Position numbers and translations under genes: made by a program | Notes under the pieces: generated by a model | Told to the model about the DNA's origin: nothing | Databases searched by the model: none | What the model saw: the letters and a program-made list of their open reading frames with translations, nothing else | Shown here: in pieces, positions 38,101 through 47,758 of the stretch | Layout: each line of letters opens with the position of its first letter | Numbering within the stretch: position 1 is the first letter of the stretch | NCBI GenBank assembly: GCA_003254905.1 | Contig: QANU01006863.1 | Coordinates: forward strand, 7,480-71,479 | DNA length: 64,000 nt | Reading direction: 5' to 3' | From: Nissolia schottii | Taxonomy: Eukaryota; Streptophyta; Magnoliopsida; Fabales; Fabaceae

Positions 38101-40621
38101 TTTGTTTTCTTCTAAACTTGCTAAGCTGTGCTTGTTTTGTGCCATGCCTCAAGGTTCCTTATATATATTACTGCTTCTGCTTCAATAAAACATAAGACAG
38201 AAACACATTCCAGCATAGCCTTGTTCTTACTCTTCTTCATCTTGTTTTATTTTTCTATTATTTATTTTTCAATGAAAGCCTTTTATAACATAAAGGCCAA
38301 GTAAACATAACCCTGGCCAAATCTCGTTAAAAACCAACACCTTATTTTTGTTATTAAAGGCTGGCTCAAGAGTATTGTCTTTGTTTGGGCCAAAGATCCG
38401 AGCGTATCAGCACAGTGATGCTTCATATCCCCGATTACAAATGGAAGAGAATACTAGAAGACTTTCAGTTTCAATGGGCTAGACTTGAAAGATGTCCGTT
38501 TATTGCCCCCATAAAAAATAAAAGATTTCACTGATTTAGCGGTGAATTATCTTAACTTAGCAAAATAATTGGCCAGAATTTTAAGAGGAAAAGAAATGTC
38601 TCTTATTCTGTTGATTGCCTTCGTTAGTCATATATATTTTTTTATAAAAAAATTATGAAAGAAATTGCTTTAACAATTCTAGAAGAATAGAATATTAATA
38701 ATGACTCTTCTTCTCAACAAGTGTGTTTTTTGAAAATTGAACATATATTCTTGTGTGCGCATTTCAAATTGCTTATCACTAGTCCAATATCTTTTAAATT
38801 TTAGTCATATTTTTGGACTTCAAATTTCTGGTTCAACTTTTCACATGTACCTCATTCTATTCTTATACCAAATAAAATATGAATCACGTTGTATAAAAAT
38901 TAAAGAGAACGTGAAATTATTTTGATTCACCCACAACATTCAAAATAGCATTTTATGCATTTTTAATAGGTTACTAAAATTGTATGACCATAGTAATTCA
39001 TCAATTAAGTTCCTTCCGTTTCTAGAATAATCATTCNNNNNNNNNNNNNNNNNNNNNNNNNNNNNNNNNNNNNNNNNNNNNNNNNNNNNNNNNNNNNNNN
39101 NNNNNNNNNNNNNNNNNNNNNNNNNNNNNNNNNNNNNNNNNNNNNNNNNNNNNNNNNNNNNNNNNNNNGCTAAATAGTTATAAGAGGCTCTAGCATAAAT
39201 AATTATGTAAGGGGACATGCGAAAATATATGTTTGTGTATTGCTATATCATTAATGCAGTTTGTCTGTAACAGGTATTACTTAAAAAGCGTAACTGTGTT
39301 TATTGAAACGTTAGCATACTACTAAATGATGGTATAAAAAGAATTGTATACTTTTATTATTTGTCTTTGAATGTCTTTATTTTAGATGGTAGAACTAAAC
39401 TACTTGTTTTTGATAGTTTAGTCGCAGATAGAAAACAGTAAATCGACATTAGGAACAACATAACACATGATAATTTCTTGGTTGTCTTTTCTTGTTGCAA
39501 ACACAATTCCAAAATATATTTTGTGTTATTATTATTATTATTATTTTATATTTTATGCATAGGTCATCCCTTACTTGGAGTTTACGGCACTCAGCAAGGA
39601 AGAGGCGATGATGATCTGGCAGTTTCATGTGAAGCTGGTGCACAAATTAGAAGCTCTTGAGTTGCAATGCTTTCATGATGCTTCAGACACTTTTCCATAT
39701 AAGTTTATTCAAGAGGCCCCCAACGTAGAAAAGCTTGCAGTGAGTTGCAGCTCCTTCTCAGAGATATTCTGCTCACAAAGACCTGACATTGATTGTGCTG
39801 AAGAATTCCTTTCACACCTAAAATTGTTGCGACTGAGTTCCCTTTCTGAGCTAAATTCCATTGGGTTGGAGCATTCTTGGGTGAACCCCATCTCTCAAAA
39901 ACTTGAACAATTACAAATAGATGAATGCCATTGTTTAAGGAACATAGTACCATGCAAGGTTTCATTCTCGGCCTTAATAGATTTGAATGTTTCTCAATGC
40001 CGCGGGCTCAGGTATTTGTTTACACCCTCAACCACCACAACTTTGCTTCAACTGAAGAACATGTCAGTCAGAAATTGTGAATCATTAGAAGAAATAGTGT
40101 TGTCTGAAGGGGTAGAGGAGTCATCATCAGAGATAAATGAAGAGAAGATAATAATATTCAAGAAGCTTGAAACTCTGTCTCTTCACACTCTGCCAAGACT
40201 TGGAAGGTTTTACAATGGGAGCGTTGCTTTAAGTTTCCCATCCTTTGATGAAATTTCAGTAATCGACTGTCGCAAGATGGAGAGTTTCTGTGCAGGTCCC
40301 ATAAGTGTGAACAAGTACACAACGTTTAGATTTGAGGAAGATAGACATGATGTCCCATTGGTAGTTGATCTCAACTATACTATACGGAAGTTGTTTGATG
40401 GGACGGTATGCATTTATTTCCTTTCTCTTTTGTCGAATCTTTGAGTAAGTTAAAGTTTGCTTTCGAGAAGTTTATTGAATTGTTCTTGAAAATTGATTTT
40501 ATTTTATTTTTTAAAAAAATAATTCTTTAAAAAAAAGGTACAGAGTCATTTGCATTATTTAGTTGAAGACCAGATTGAAAGTGTTTTTTCTTGCACGTAT
40601 CAAGTCATTAGTCGATTGTAA
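20214..40621 (+). CDS. CC-NB-ARC-LRR (CNL) disease-resistance protein with modular LRR exons
   Basis: Candidate intracellular immune receptor of the At4g27190-like / soybean Rpp4-type group. Proposed exons are 20214-23120, 23219-23470, 23612-24310, 25713-26577, 29010-29714, 30077-30901, 32593-33276, 33478-34305, 34757-35518, 39563-40405 and, less surely, 40538-40621. That gives about 3150 residues. All junctions are GT-AG and phase 0. Exon 1 has a coiled coil (about 25-90), P-loop GPGGVGKTT (175-183), kinase-2 ILLILDDLWD (250-259), RNBS-B KILLTSR (312-318), GLPL (CGGLPI, 371-376) and MHD (494-496), then LRRs. Every signature motif is intact and no stop breaks the exons, except a seam at the N at 25978. 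The ATG follows a TATA box and a possible leader intron. The whole protein is inferred from splice sites and not from transcripts; splitting into two genes is possible but less likely. Confidence 0.9.
23219..23470 (+). CDS. CNL exon 2: short LRR exon
   Basis: 84 codons, acceptor CTATAG/GTT, donor CAGAG/GTGCGT, phase 0 at both ends. It reads LETLELSSMNVLKIWSSQ and then LIKLTVQDCPKLTYL, the standard LxxLxVxxCxxL pattern of this family. Confidence 0.85.
23612..24310 (+). CDS. CNL exon 3: LRR, A-type module 1
   Basis: 233 codons, phase 0-0, acceptor AAACAG/GTC, donor GAAAAG/GTACAA. A-type hallmarks are IIFPSHM, then LKQVWSKDPEGAF, then HILPASVAKCLGKLEDL, MEEIVAE, and the closing PKLKRLAVSDCPELETF. 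Confidence 0.87.
24311..25712 (+). other. CNL intron 3
   Basis: 1.4-kb AT-rich intron between the first A and B LRR exons. No recognisable element. It ends in a (CT) tract followed by TATATAG. Confidence 0.7.
25713..26577 (+). CDS. CNL exon 4: LRR, B-type module 1, with an N seam
   Basis: About 288 codons. Acceptor TATATAG/GTA, donor ATAAG/GTACGC. B-type hallmarks are FLHRIPNLEKL, LKDIGFESDQL, VSFTHLTYLEV, APSTAKSLFQL, ELKEIVTNEGNE and DLNATIKRVYADK. A single N at 25978 lies between two similar stretches of about 30 bp (each ending in a 'caaggaattg'/'ttaaggaattg' phrase), and the reading frame shifts across it. I read this as an unresolved assembly join, not as a true frameshift. Confidence 0.8.
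27690..28270. repeat. GT-rich degenerate array
   Basis: The phrase 'aaaagtttgtgt' with variants recurs irregularly every 25-45 bp, about 15 times. The sequence between copies varies, so this is an old, decayed tandem array. Confidence 0.6.
28290..28535. mobile_element. Legume dispersed MITE/MULE-like repeat copy
   Basis: It begins 'gggttaaatatgttttgggc' and includes 'tttggtccccgaaaa', 'ttagtccctcaaa' and the inverse-looking 'aagggctaattcctaacc'. This wording belongs to a repeat seen very widely in legume genomes. It is non-coding. The termini are only loosely defined here. Confidence 0.5.
29010..29714 (+). CDS. CNL exon 5: LRR, A-type module 2
   Basis: 235 codons, phase 0-0, acceptor TTTGTAG/GGT, donor GAAAAG/GTACTT. 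Hallmarks are HVIPSHLLPCFKNLEEL, LPKLEHVWDKDPQGV, YVFPASVAKDLIVLKML, LVEIFSEDKKAS and LPKLKYFHRGL. Confidence 0.87.
29715..30076 (+). other. CNL intron 5
   Basis: 362 bp with two 'aataataataataaccgta' microsatellite-like copies (about 29827-29910). Confidence 0.7.
30077..30901 (+). CDS. CNL exon 6: LRR, B-type module 2
   Basis: 275 codons, phase 0-0, acceptor TCCTAG/GTT, donor AAGAG/GTATGT. Hallmarks are FLQMVPNVEKLEVDG, LKSIGLEHSWIHSIP, LKNIVPCTVSFSSLTNL, LFTCSTAKGLAQLKRM, LQEIVSKEDDES and GNLNTTISKMYEKE. Confidence 0.88.
30902..32592 (+). other. CNL intron 6 with a SINE
   Basis: 1.7-kb, very AT-rich. The phrase 'tatattattattagtcatat' occurs twice about 148 bp apart (near 31421 and 31569). 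A SINE lies at 32129-32377. Confidence 0.7.
32129..32377 (+). mobile_element. tRNA-derived SINE with target-site duplications
   Basis: The body (32145-32333) has a pol III A box (TGGCGTAAGTGGT, 32158-32170) and B box (GGTTCGATCCC, 32203-32213) spaced as in a tRNA, then a tRNA-unrelated part and an A-rich tail. The 16-bp target sequence AATAAAGTAGAAATGG stands before it (32129-32144) and after it. The 3' copy is doubled (32334-32349 and 32362-32377) with a small piece of tail between. The insertion is clean and fairly recent. It sits in the sense direction in an intron of the CNL gene. Confidence 0.88.
32593..33276 (+). CDS. CNL exon 7: LRR, A-type module 3
   Basis: 228 codons, phase 0-0, acceptor ATGCAG/ATT, donor AAGAG/GTACTT. 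Hallmarks are ALWHGSMPIPDACFNNLES, VLPSHLLPFLNKMKNLEV, LPNLESVWNEDLDRVL, LFPTSVAKDLGNLDKL and LVEIVGGTE. Confidence 0.88.
33478..34305 (+). CDS. CNL exon 8: LRR, B-type module 3
   Basis: 276 codons, phase 0-0, acceptor CCCTAG/GTT, donor CAACG/GTATGT. Hallmarks are FLQKLPNMEKLLVSNG, LISIGLEHTWVQESF, LRNLVPSSICFSNLTHL, LFTSSTAKSLTRLKKM, IQEIVSKEGDEP and VDLNSYINETF. Confidence 0.88.
34306..34756 (+). other. CNL intron 8
   Basis: 451 bp AT-rich intron. I see no element in it. Confidence 0.65.
34757..35518 (+). CDS. CNL exon 9: LRR, A-type module 4
   Basis: 254 codons, phase 0-0, acceptor GGTCAG/CTT (a second AG six bases on is possible), donor AAGAG/GTACCA. Hallmarks are EIWHGSFPIPSGCFINLKS, VIPCHILGFLPNLEEL, LPKLELVWDSDPHEGI, LFPASVVKNLVKLEKL and LVEIVAKDEAAAEG. 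The donor is followed within 10 bases by a single N and a TA tract. Confidence 0.87.
35690..35890 (+). repeat. Left LTR
   Basis: 201 bp ending CTAACA directly before the TGGTATCAGAGCC primer site. It contains CTATATATAGGC, a TATA-like core. Confidence 0.85.
37432..37633 (+). repeat. Right LTR
   Basis: 202 bp, about 96% like 35690-35890, preceded by a G-rich polypurine tract. Confidence 0.85.
37640..38330 (+). mobile_element. Ty1/copia pol C-terminal remnant plus possible LTR
   Basis: At about 37750-37830 one frame reads LVDIFTKALPPQLFSTIL, the conserved end of copia pol after RNase H. The T/C-rich stretch that follows (37930-38220, with a TATATATA and CTGCTTCTGC runs) may be its LTR. It is heavily decayed, and the element to its left, with target-like flanks, appears to have inserted beside or into it. 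Confidence 0.6.
39037..39168. other. Assembly gap (132 N)
   Basis: The only run of N in the window. It lies in CNL intron 9. Confidence 0.98.
39563..40405 (+). CDS. CNL exon 10: LRR, B-type module 4
   Basis: 281 codons, phase 0-0, acceptor TGCATAG/GTC, donor GGACG/GTATGC. Hallmarks are FIQEAPNVEKLAVSCSSF, LNSIGLEHSWVNPIS, LRNIVPCKVSFSALIDL, LFTPSTTTTLLQLKNM, LEEIVLSEGVEES and VVDLNYTIRKLFDG. It is separated from exon 9 by a 4-kb intron full of retroelement remains. Confidence 0.87.
40538..40621 (+). CDS. CNL terminal exon candidate
   Basis: After an A-run ending in AG, an in-phase frame reads VQSHLHYLVEDQIESVF to a TAA at 40619-40621 (27 residues plus stop). It keeps the phase-0 pattern of all other exons. 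The polypyrimidine tract is weak, so this is a guess. Otherwise intron read-through after exon 10 would end the protein at 40442. Confidence 0.35.
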   Translation, partial: VQSHLHYLVEDQIESVFSCTYQVISRL

Positions 40622-40684
40622 GTGTAATTAGTCTAAAAACATTGGCCGGGTTAAAATCAGACCAAGTTAAACCCAATCTTAGTC

Positions 40685-40742
40685 TTTTTAATTATTTTAA
40701 TTTTTCAAACTAATTTTTAATTATTTTAATTTTTCAAACTAA
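40685..40742. repeat. Perfect 29-bp tandem duplication
   Basis: The unit starting TTTTTAATTATTTTAA and ending CAAACTAA is repeated head to tail, 40685-40713 and 40714-40742. Confidence 0.92.
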
Positions 40743-41266
40743 CACAATTATATTAACAGTTTTCCTAAGCCGAGTCCAATTCCAATGATGGAGTAAGAAG
40801 ACAGAAAGAGGAGTTGGTGGCAAAAGGTGTTGATGAAGTGGAAGAAATGTTGTTTGTATTAGTACTTAGTTTGCTCTATATGGTGTTGGAAAAAAAAAAC
40901 TTGCTTTACATTAACTGTTTTTTCTTTAATTTATCTGTTGTTTAAAAACATGAAGAAAAAAAATTATTTGATTTCTAGTTTAGTGTTTGAGTCGGCTTTG
41001 GTGCCTCCCTCGAGTTTTGCGGCTTTTGTAGGGGGATGTTTATAGAGTCAGCCGCACAAAAAAAAAAAAAGTTATTTTCTTGAGTCTTTGTCATTGTATC
41101 TTATATAATTGGATTAAAATCATGAGTGAAATTTATATTATCCTACTTGTTAACTTTTGAATAGTTATTAATTTTAATTTAAGTTGTGAAAATTCTTAAG
41201 TATTCATACTTGATTAGGAAAAATTACATGCTCATGTACTTTGGAATTAGTTACCAAAGTTGGCTA

Positions 41267-41318
41267 TCTTCATCCATTAATGTTTTTGGCGATCTTCATC
41301 CATTAATGCTTTTCTTAA
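41267..41318. repeat. 26-bp tandem repeat, about 1.7 copies
   Basis: The unit 'atcttcatccattaatg' plus 'tttttggcg' is followed by a partial second copy. Confidence 0.75.
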
Positions 41319-43056
41319 GTCGAGACATGCATCAATTTTTGCTTGAATCCTATTTGAATTAAATCTTTGAATTTTAGCTTCAAAGAATTAGGCCATGTTT
41401 GGGACTGAATAATGAGCCTTAAACCTATCTTGTGACAGCCTGTTAATCTATTATTTTATTGTTTGAGCCATATTACAAGTTTAATTTCCTTTTCTTTATT
41501 TACCCATTTTTGAATCTTTAATTTGAATTTGAGTTGTAACTTCGGTTAACTCTTGTAGAACAAGTAATTATGAGTTAGCTACTTATGGCAGCATTGAATT
41601 TGTTATGTCTCATTTTTACTATGCTTAGAGACTAACAAATATCTCAAGTATCAGTACAACTAGAGTTATTCTTTGTGTTGTTCATAGGTGTTTTAAGACT
41701 TTTAACAAAGATATTATGGTCATTTTTTATGATCTATCATCAGAGTTAACATTTGTTACATATCAGGATAGGTGGGTGTCAACTTACAAATTAAATTATA
41801 AGTGTAATATTAAACGAGTTTGAAAAATGTTGGCGTAATTGTCCCCAAACAAATAAGATTGACAAAATACTAGAGACTCTGTCTACTGCTCTAGAGAAAG
41901 AAACCACCTTCACTTCAAGAAAAATGTTATTTAACAAAAATAAAATCTAAATTTTTTTACGAAAAAACAATGTGATTGTGTTGGAAAAAATAAAAAGATA
42001 CAACTCATTTATTATTTATCCAAGAGTGAATAATATAACATTATTCTTATAACTCAACTCTAAATAAAAGTGTAATAAGATGATGACAATTAATCTTACA
42101 AGAGATGATAGAGTTAATGGGGGCATTTTGGTAAAACCGACCCCCCTTTCCCTTATAAATCTGATGGCAGTTAGATTCAGAAATCATTAGGGTTTGAGGA
42201 CTACTTTAGGAAAACACTCTTCTCACTATCAGAAGGGATTAAAATGATCAAAAGGAAGAGAGGAGAAAGAATCAGAGATCTTTCAATTGAATCACAATCA
42301 TAGATCTGGGTATGTGCTTCTTATTCTTAACCTTGTTTTACAGTGTGATAATCATAAATTTTAAAATCCAAATTCAAATGGTAATTTCTTGAATTGGTTA
42401 TGGAAAATTACAACCTACAAAAAATTCTGGAAAACAAAACAAATTGAAAATAGAAAGAGAAAATAATAAATTAAATTATACTTTCAACATTTTTTCGTTC
42501 TATAAAAAAATTAAACCAATTTAATCTAAACAAACACACCCTAAATGTTGATTGGAATACCAAAAGTTATGATCAAAATAATGGGGCTGACATATAAAAT
42601 TAAATGTTATATTTGTACATAGAGGGTACCCTAAAATATGAGGACAATCCGGGGCATGCACATTGATTAGAGTCAACTCAAATATTTGAATTTTGTCTAC
42701 TAAACGACATGCTTCCAAGTTAAAGGACCCCCTCCAACCAAATCCTCACTGTCACTCATAAAATATAGCCAACAAATCAATTAAGAGAACCATCCACGCT
42801 TCTACATTTATTTATTTATTTATTTTATCTCTTTCCCCCGACATTACCCCATTATTCTAATCCATATCCTATGCACAACCACCACTAGTACTAGTTAGTC
42901 CTTTCACTCACTGCAACACTTCACAACCAATTCAATATTTCACCTTACATCATAGAAGCAACTATATATATCTACGTATATTAATTATTATACTTGGATG
43001 GATTATTGAGATCTCCACCTAGAAGCTACCACCCTCCTTCTATCCTTCTCCAACCC

Positions 43057-43070
43057 TATATATATATATT
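43057..43070 (+). promoter_or_regulatory. TATA box candidate for the TRM-like gene
   Basis: TATATATATATATT lies about 270 bp before the proposed ATG at 43338. A pyrimidine-rich leader follows. Confidence 0.4.
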
Positions 43071-43113
43071 CACTCCCATTCTCTCCTATCCCTCCCTCTC
43101 ACATCACACTCTT

Positions 43114-43147
43114 CCCCCCCCCCCCCCCCACCCCCCANCCCCCCCCC
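43114..43147. repeat. Poly-C tract with a single N
   Basis: A run of C broken by two A residues and one N at 43138. Its length is probably uncertain in the assembly. It lies in the presumed 5' leader. Confidence 0.8.
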
Positions 43148-43337
43148 AATCTCAATATATACATTCACTTCTTCTATGGGTCACTTCCTCATTGTAGCAT
43201 CTCATCTTTTGCGAGAAAATAAAAGAGAGTAGACATTGTTTTACTCTATTTTGGTCATTATTATTTCTCATTTTTCTCACCTTTCCCACATTTTTAGTAA
43301 TAATATTTAAAGTATTGTTCAGTGCTTCAATAATTAC

Positions 43338-46300
43338 ATGAAAGTGTACAGATTCATAAATCTTGTAAACAGTCTTTTCGCTTTACGAAGACAAAGCTGC
43401 ATACATCAATCATTTCCACATTTGATTAAGCGAGTCACTTGTGTGCACAAGATGAGTGTGCAATTGGTGCAACGAAGAAGGTTTGACTCAATGGAGCGAA
43501 TTGGGCCTAAAACACTGAAGGACTTCTTGAGTGAGAATCCTTCAGGCTCTTGTTCCTCAAGTGGCTTCAAATCACTTCCAAGAAGGATCAAACCAAACCA
43601 TTACCCCACCACTATAATTAGCATCCACACACCAAATTACACTTCAACCTTCCAAACACTCGTAAACACAATCAAGAGCATCATGGTGAAGAAGTCATTG
43701 CCCTCCATGATCTTGCCACGTGGCATATCGCGCAAGCTGTCATCATCTTCAAGGAGGATAAGAAGCCAAAGCCAAACATTTTGCAAAGGAGGGACCAAAG
43801 TCAAAGTCAAAGTCAGCACCGTGAGAGTCAAAGACATCATACGGTGGAAATCGTTCGGGGACGTTAGTGCGGCTGAGGAGCACCGTGACCAACCTACGCC
43901 GCCGTTAGATTTTCGACAACAGTGCCTGCCGTTAAATTTTAACCGTTTCACGATGGGGTCTACCAATACTACTACAATCACTACCACTTCTACTACCACA
44001 TGCAGTAGCAATGGGTCTAGCTGGAGCGACAATGATTTTTCCACCTCAGGGTATTTGTCTTCGTGGGAAGACCAAAATGGCATCATTGGAACAAGTGAGA
44101 AATTTTCACTTTCACCGGTGGGTGTCAACAAGGATTTGTGGGAACCAACAACAAAGATGGCGGGATGCAAGGTGAGAAATGATTTATTGCATCTATAAAT
44201 TCTGTAAAAATATAAATTTAAAGGTAAATTTATAATGACATTCTATGATTCTATAATAATGTTTATCAAATAGACATTAAATATATTTTAAGAACATGGA
44301 AAAATTTTCTATGTGATACTATGTCATGCTTACACTAACTTCATCGTCATAATACTCAGTATTATATTTACATATGTGCCCAGTATCATTTACAAGGTGG
44401 TTTATTTCACAAATTCATATCAAGCGTAAAATCAAATAAAATTTAGGAGTATGGGTTTTTAATTACAAATCACGGAATTTTCGTGTAAGATTATCTAACC
44501 TCAGGCAAATTTAGGGCAAGTAAATTTAAAATAAAATTGATGGAATACAAAATTTATAATTGTATTTTGAACAAAGTTATCAATATCTCATTTTTATTAT
44601 GTGTTAACTATAAGATGTTAACGTTTTATTTGTCTTATACAAAGAATCTCTCCAGTGGTTTGCATCTTCAGAAAAATATTGTGTTGTGTCTGCAGTTGAG
44701 AGCACTAGATAGTCCTAATAATGCATGATGTGTTTGTTTAAAGTATTATCTTGCCCTTTGTTTTTTATTGTGTTTCTTCATTTTGAATCTTAATTTCATG
44801 TTAATTAGGATTCCCCTGTTTTCTTTCACTTGGTACAAATCATTGACATATGTAAAGACAAAAGAGGAGTTTCTAGGAAAAAACCTTGAGGAACAATTTT
44901 TGGCAAAACAGTGTTTGTTTTATTGTTTCTTTAATCTGTCGGTGGAGACAGTTGCAGGACTGTTTGATTCGAGTTCTAATAATTTATTTTTAAGATAATA
45001 TTTTTTGGTTGTGTTCTTTGTATTAATATTTGGACTCCACTATTAGTGAGATCGACTAATTTAACTTGAAGTATTGTGATTGTTCTCATTGACACATGTT
45101 TTTTCTCCCTGAGACGAGCTTATCTACTACTCGATTTTAGTACTTGATGATTAGTCTAACACAAGCTTCTTTTTTTTAATGAATACTTATTGTTATTAAA
45201 TTCTTCAAAACTATTTGTAAGTTTCTCTTACTAATTCTTTTATAAGAAATGCAAGTTACTAATGTTAACAGGGCTAGTTAATTGAACTTGTAGATCACAA
45301 TTACTTTACTTCAATGCTAATTTAAAGTTCACACAAAAATCTTAATTTGGTTCATTGTTTTTGCTGATTAAAATCATTATTATTTAATCTTATCAGGGAA
45401 TTTCAACTTGCCAAGATGATGAACAACATAGTCCAGTTTCAGTTCTTCAGGTTGGAGAAGATGAATTCTTACCATTCGATCAAAGCCTTGCCAATATTAA
45501 AAGTAAGTTCCTTCTAATTTTCCTTTCATTTATCCTCCCAAATTCATTACCAATCAATGTCTTTAATAATATTTCTTCATGACTCAAACTATATATAATA
45601 TATGAATGAGGGCATTCTATTATTTGGATTCATCTTGTGTGAGACATCGTGCAGACACATGGTATTTACCATTGAATGAGATTTTAACGAGACTCACACA
45701 AATGCCATCTAATAGTGAATAACATACAAGTCAAAATAATATCTACATGAGTATAAATACTATTTTTCTAGTGTATATCCATCAATTGTGCATTCCTATT
45801 TATATATTTTATACACAAATATTGATTTTCTTTATTTTCTTTTGAAACCTATTTTAATTGTACTATAACATGCATGTGAGTGATGCCAATAATCTTTGAC
45901 TTTTTTGAACAGGGAAAAAACAGAAGTACATGCAAATTCAGAGACTAGATAGTCTTGCAAAATTTGACCTAGCAAACATGGACCAATGTCTTCTATTGGA
46001 TGAGAACTTAGGCTATGATGAAGATTATGATGATGAAGAAATTGAAGAACAAGATTATGTTGAAGAAAGGGCAAGGCATCTGCTACATTGTCTCAAATTA
46101 ACATCTTCAATAGACTATTATTTGGACACACTTTTATTGGATTTTTTCAGGGAAGAATTAATTGGAATGAGGAGAGACCAAACTAGGAATGATGAGGATG
46201 AGTTTGAGAGGGAGATATTGAGAATAGCAAAAGATTGGATAAAAGGATCATTTGGTTATGATATAGGGCATGTGAGTAATGATGCTTGTATCAATGACAT

Positions 46301-46415
46301 GGATAGAAGAGGTGGATGGAGTAGATTGGAGGAGGAGAAAGAAGAATTGGCTTTGGAGATTGAGATTTCTATATTGCATAGTTTGGTTGATGGATTTTTG
46401 GACTTGAAATCATAA
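43338..46415 (+). CDS. Plant-specific protein, DUF4378/TRM-like (tentative)
   Basis: Three exons: 43338-44171, 45397-45502, 45913-46415. Junctions are GCAAG/GTGAGA..TATCAG/GGA (phase 0) and AAAA/GTAAGT..GAACAG/GG (phase 1), giving about 480 residues. Exon 1 is basic and low-complexity with LKDFLSENPSGSCSSSGFKS near residue 60 and a Ser/Thr-rich run. Exon 2 has DEQHSPVSVLQ and QSLANIKR. Exon 3 is acidic (YDEDYDDEEIEE) and ends LEEEKEELALEIEISILHSLVDGFL. These pieces and their order recall plant DUF4378 proteins grouped with the TON1-recruiting-motif family, which act at cortical microtubules. That assignment is from memory of motifs and not proven. In-frame Mets at 43452 and 43491 are alternative starts. 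All frames are open. Confidence 0.8.
44172..45396 (+). other. TRM-like gene intron 1
   Basis: 1.2-kb AT-rich intron. Two short open frames (44537-44728, 44768-44998) show no motif and are taken as chance. Confidence 0.7.
45503..45912 (+). other. TRM-like gene intron 2
   Basis: 410-bp AT-rich intron. I see no element in it. Confidence 0.7.
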
Positions 46416-47758
46416 TGGAAAGAGAAGTGTTAGTTACAAATTAAAAGTGAACATAATTAACAGACATCATATATAAAGAAAGAGAGAGAAAGATTTAAAT
46501 TTCTTTCGATATGATGTACACAAAAACTATTCTCTTGATTTCCTAATAATATTCTACCTATTAAAAATTTATTCGAAGTTCGGTCAATGTTCTTTAAAAT
46601 CTTGAGCCCTTAGTTAATGACTTTTTTCTTTTTTTGAGATCAATTTAGTTAATGACTTAGATTTTGGGGTGTAGTAACCTATAGGTGATGGATCTCAAGG
46701 GCGAAGGCATAACTCTGACTCATGCCTTTTTTTTTTGTAAGGTATAAGTACTTAGTTTGTAATTGTTCCATGTATCTATAAAGTAGTTAATAAATCAAAC
46801 CTTTTGCGCACTCTTTCTTTTATGGCCAATGTTGAAAGTTCACTTTCTACAACAATGGCTAAAAACATGAGAACATAAGAAAAGAAAAAATGGAAAAATT
46901 AGTCAATTATCAATTTTTTTTACATTATTGTTCAATTTTTATTAAATTTGTAAACTGTTATATATTTTAGATTTTTTTTAATGTGATGTTTTACATTTTT
47001 TTTATCTCAAATCGTGAAGATAAATATTATAAAAAAATTAACATAGAATTGATGAACAAACATTTTCACGTATAAAAGTAATAGAAAAGGGACTCGCGAC
47101 ACATTAAATGCTAAAAAGTAATTGTCACACATTCTCTTTTATCTTCACTCACACTCAAACCCTTACACTCACGCTCCATCATAAATAAACATTACAAAAC
47201 AAATGAACAGACATTAAATAATAAATGAACAAACATTATCAAATACAAAAAGAAAGACAAAAGAAAATAGAATCCACACCAACTAAATAGAAAATAAATA
47301 AATGTTACACCCTTTTTCCTGCCCACCACCCAGTCTTTCATAAATAAACATTATAGCATAAACAAATAAACATTATGACACATAGAAATAAATGTTACAA
47401 AACTCATAAACAAATATTGCAACACACATAAACAAATATTACATCACACAAAAATGAAGAAATAAACAAACATTACAAACAAACATTTCATTTCACTGAA
47501 ATATTATACAAAAAAAAAAATAAACACTACAACACAAGTAAACAAACATTACAACACACATAAATAACCTTTACACCACACCAAAATATTACAAAGCATA
47601 AATAACAACTTATATCATAGAAGAATGTCATCGTTCATGCTTTCCATAACGTCTTAAGTAAAAACAATGAAAATGAACCAAAAAATGACAAAAAGCAAGA
47701 AACCGAAAAAAAAATGAACAAGAAGAAAAAGAGCAAAATGAAAAACAAATTAGAGGTT
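46416..47758. other. Intergenic DNA with an AC-rich array
   Basis: AT-rich after the TRM-like stop, then an AC-rich degenerate array (47140-47620), then the copia element. No gene is seen. Confidence 0.55.
47140..47620. repeat. AC-rich degenerate array
   Basis: The phrase 'aaacaaacattacaacacaca' in many variants, spaced about 25-35 bp, at least 12 times. On the other strand it reads like the GT-rich array at 27690-28270. Confidence 0.65.

Larger units (their letters stand above)
35519..39562 (+). other. CNL intron 9 with retroelement remains and assembly gap
   Basis: 4.0-kb intron between the last A and B LRR exons. It holds an LTR element (35690-37633), an adjoining copia remnant (37640-38330), two N positions or runs (35528; 39037-39168) and AT-rich DNA. 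Because of the gap, a further exon pair between 35519 and 39562 cannot be ruled out. Confidence 0.65.
40622..43056. other. Intergenic DNA between CNL and TRM-like genes
   Basis: AT-rich. It holds a perfect 29-bp tandem duplication (40685-40742) and a 26-bp near-repeat (41267-41318). No coding region is recognised. Confidence 0.55.
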
